Below are positions 29,385-31,450 of a stretch of 31,450 nt of DNA, one piece after another. Position numbers and translations under genes: made by a program. The stretch lies in NCBI GenBank assembly GCA_003427395.1, contig BFEA01000108.1:703365-734814 (forward strand), given 5' to 3'. Origin of the DNA: Chara braunii. Its lineage: Eukaryota > Streptophyta > Charophyceae > Charales > Characeae. Numbering within the stretch: position 1 is the stretch's first letter; each line of letters starts with the position of its first letter. The notes beneath the pieces were generated by a model. It saw only the letters and a list, made by a program, of their open reading frames with translations, searched no databases and was not told where the DNA came from.

Positions 29385-29790
29385 CAGGAAACAGTGATGC
29401 AGGGTCACCCAAGCCTTGAGTGGTGCAGGGTGTGTTCTACGCTCGACCTATTGTCATCCTAGGAACTGTTGCGTTTACCACTTACATACCTACGGTAGTA
29501 TTTGGGAAACTAATATGATGAAGGGATGAGATCTCTGCTGGGTCTGTAAATCCCCGAAGCCCTATGGGTGGCGGCGCCATTAGCGGAAGTGGGAGACTCA
29601 CTAGTGTCGGTGGGAACGTTTCCCGGGCATGAAGGGTAGAATAATTTCCCAGCCATAATCGCATTATGAGTTACAGTGTCGTTTACTTTTTAAAGAGTGG
29701 CTGATCTTCAAGAATAGGAATAGTGACACAGGGTCACCCAAGCCTTGAGTGGTGCGGGGAGTGTTCTATGCTCAACTTTGTGCCACCTGG
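29385..29790 (+). repeat. direct repeat pair, about 80 bp, 329 bp apart
   Basis: AGGGTCACCCAAGCCTTGAG then TGGTGC occurs at 29401 and 29730, with matching flanks GTGA(T/C)(G/A)C before and (A/G)GG(T/A)GTGTTCTA(C/T)GCTC after. Copies roughly span 29385-29455 and 29714-29784. No coding frame spans them. Confidence 0.85.
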
Positions 29791-30226
29791 AAAATCTCGC
29801 TAGTATCTTCTTCACTCATGTATTTTGTAGGTGTGGTTATCCACTTCTCCCTCCCTTTGAAATTCCTTTGGACTCTCTATATGTGGCTGTTTTCTTGGCT
29901 GTTCTCAATCGTTTATTTTCTATAGGCATTACTAATACGCCGAGTTCCAATTTTTGTTAAGATTAAAATTAGTACGTATTTGGACTGAACTTTAGAATTA
30001 AATTGTATCTAAGAACTTAGTCTACCTTTGGAAATAATCTTAGGGTTAAATTGTAAAATATTTGTGAATTGCTTTGGTGCATTTTCGAGATTTGCAGTTT
30101 ATAGCCCGTATTTTTTTGCCAATAGTGTTTCGATTCTAGAAACATGTCAGTGTTTTCCTGTGTACGAACGATATTATACTATCTTAGATTTGCTTTGCAG
30201 TTTTTCATTTTTGGAGATTCCTTTAA
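29791..30226. other. T-rich unassigned region
   Basis: T-rich DNA with no durable open frame or recognised repeat. Confidence 0.4.
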
Positions 30227-30250
30227 GGGACACTGGACCCGGTTTTCAAG
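30227..30250 (+). mobile_element. partial fold-back family terminal motif
   Basis: GGGACACTGGACCCGG then TTTTCAAG: the outer tip with two or three changes. The preceding bases are TTTAA, and the inner module is absent. Confidence 0.6.
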
Positions 30251-30659
30251 AGCCTAAGCTGAGTACTGGCCTCAACAGGTGTGTACCGGGTTGACATGTA
30301 GGGGTGTGTTCCTGGGCCCCGGTGATCTCATTGGAATGAACAGTGCTATGTTTCTCAAAAACAAAAAAAAAGTTGCTAGCGTGAAAACGCCCTGCAACAT
30401 TCCTTTTTTTTTTTATCACGTAGTTGCTTTCGGGTTCCGTGCATGTGGAAACACATGCATGACATAAACCAACAGGATAACTTGCAGTCCAATTGCCCGT
30501 TTCCCTTGGGCCCACTAGCTTCCTCCCCCATAGCAATACCAGGCCTTCCCCGGCCCCAAAACGTTGTCTGTGTTAACCGCCGCATATTTCTTTTCCAACG
30601 GAAAATTTCAGAGAAATGGTAACATATGGGTGAGACTCCGTGAGAGTTTTTATAGATAT
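30251..30659. other. unassigned region with a GAAA-loop hairpin
   Basis: TGCATGTG-GAAA-CACATGCA (30440-30459) forms a perfect 8-bp stem with a GNRA-type loop. Poly-A (30360-30371) and poly-T (30403-30413) flank it. No gene recognised. Confidence 0.45.
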
Positions 30660-30895
30660 CAGCATTGGCCGCGGGGGGGAAGTCGATGGTCCACTACGCG
30701 CCAGATTCGGGTCGAAGTTTCGGTGCGAGCCGGCGGACGAAGGCGATCGAGGGCGGGTGGGCGTGCAGAGTGGCGCACATACCGAATTGTTCACAGCGCG
30801 CCACTAAACGAGAGACTGCGCCCATGGGGCAATTACACGGCGGGCGTGGATGCGGCCGAATATCTCGACGCGCCCGCCGTCGATAGCATTTCCGT
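30660..30895. promoter_or_regulatory. CpG-rich island, possible promoter region
   Basis: By hand count about 34 CpG dinucleotides in about 235 bp, far denser than surrounding DNA. A TATAGATATC sequence lies just upstream at about 30650. A plus-strand frame is open through it but ends in homopolymer-encoded Lys/Phe runs and shows no domain. It could be a promoter/first exon of a host gene, or simply a GC-rich patch. Confidence 0.3.
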
Positions 30896-31160
30896 GCTGG
30901 TTTGTGTACGGCCCCCCCTTTTTTTTCCGTATTCAAAAAAAAAAAAAAAAAAAAGTTGTTTTGTTTCGTATTGTTGTTTTTTTTTATTTTACTTTTCATT
31001 CTGGCGTGTCGTTTTGTTTCCTTTTTTTGCCTTTTGTTTTCGTTTTGTTTCCGAAAAAAAAAAAAAAATCTTTTTTTTTCCTCGTTAATTTGCTTTTTTT
31101 TGCGTCTGTCAAAAAAAAAAAAAAAAGACAAAATAAAAAACAAAAGACAAAAAAGACACA
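30896..31160. repeat. alternating poly-A / poly-T patch
   Basis: T runs, then A runs (20, 15 and 16 A), then T runs, with GTTTTGTTTC repeated at about 30959, 31010 and 31042, and AAAAGACAAAA-type words at the end. Frames here are Phe/Lys artefacts. Confidence 0.9.
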
Positions 31161-31264
31161 TTTGTGTTGCAATTCTTTTGGGTCGGAACGAACTTTCCAC
31201 GAGAACACGGTCAAATGCAGGCACACTAGTGTTTGGCGCTCGGTCCGCAGTGTGGGCGGTCCGT

Positions 31265-31377
31265 GGGCATCGCCATACCACTGTCGAAATGTGAGAACAC
31301 GTGGCAGGCGCATCTGGTCATGTTCTAGCGGGAAGATTATTCTCATTTGCACATGTTGGGTGTGGTGTGGCGATGCC

Positions 31378-31378
<1 letters not shown>
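31265..31378. repeat. inverted repeat, 17-bp arms, 80-bp loop
   Basis: GGGCATCGCCATACCAC (31265-31281) and GTGGTGTGGCGATGCCC (31362-31378) pair along all 17 positions with one G-U wobble. A weaker inner match, AAATG.GAGA against TCTCATTTG, lies inside. It stops five bases before a CT microsatellite. It could be a small fold-back element or a hairpin RNA precursor. Confidence 0.75.

Positions 31379-31383
<5 letters not shown>

Positions 31384-31450
<67 letters not shown>
31384..31450. repeat. (CT)n microsatellite, running off the window
   Basis: Uninterrupted CT run to the last base. Its true length is unknown. Confidence 0.98.

Noticed and set aside
30564-31294. Frames rich in Lys, Phe and Arg
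   Set aside because: They come from alternating poly-A/poly-T and GC-rich DNA; no domain recognised.

Overview
The window looks like repeat-dominated nuclear DNA of a plant or streptophyte alga; a charophyte such as Chara would fit, but that is inference. The reasons are: several non-LTR retrotransposons with plant-type features (a DUF4283-like plus CCHC ORF1, and an ORF2 with APE endonuclease, reverse transcriptase and zf-RVT); a short interstitial run of the plant telomere repeat TTTAGGG; long poly-A, CT and GAT microsatellites; fold-back elements; and an assembly gap of 695 N. No intact host gene, tRNA or rRNA gene could be supported. Almost all recognisable coding sequence is decayed retroelement.

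Layout. 1-1180: degenerate tandem repeat of about 480-580 bp. 1181-5047: unrecognised DNA with a diverged repeat (1775-2040), a CT microsatellite and a small hairpin. 5048-5396: two tandem copies of a TTAA-ended MITE with 18-bp inverted ends, then a solo terminus (5411-5477) of a second fold-back family that recurs across the window. About 6100-6910: 3' end of a 5'-truncated LINE (family B). About 7085-14400: a nearly complete but inactivated LINE (family A), carrying ORF1, ORF2 and a pyrimidine-rich repetitive 3' tail. 14394-15071: tandem and dispersed copies of the fold-back terminus running into the gap (15072-15766). 15767-17154: a long open stretch with a 283-bp tandem duplication that may hold a decayed BED-like zinc finger. 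17507-19367: fold-back termini, poly-A tracts and one complete fold-back element (19047-19367).

19500-25175 holds a minus-strand family B LINE remnant cut in the middle of its ORF2 by a composite insert of about 3.2 kb (21243-24465) made of poly-T, two 540-bp-spaced units and GAT satellites, including a five-copy 62-bp minisatellite. A third, more AT-rich LINE remnant (family C, plus strand, about 25186-26960) abuts it head to head. 27000-31450 has no recognised gene. It holds telomere-like repeats, hairpins, an 80-bp direct repeat pair, a CpG-rich island, alternating poly-A/poly-T and a 17-bp inverted repeat next to a terminal CT microsatellite.

Functionally, the picture is autonomous LINEs (ORF1 RNA-binding protein plus ORF2 endonuclease/RT) that have died through stop codons and frameshifts, together with small non-autonomous DNA elements and satellites that nest in and around them.
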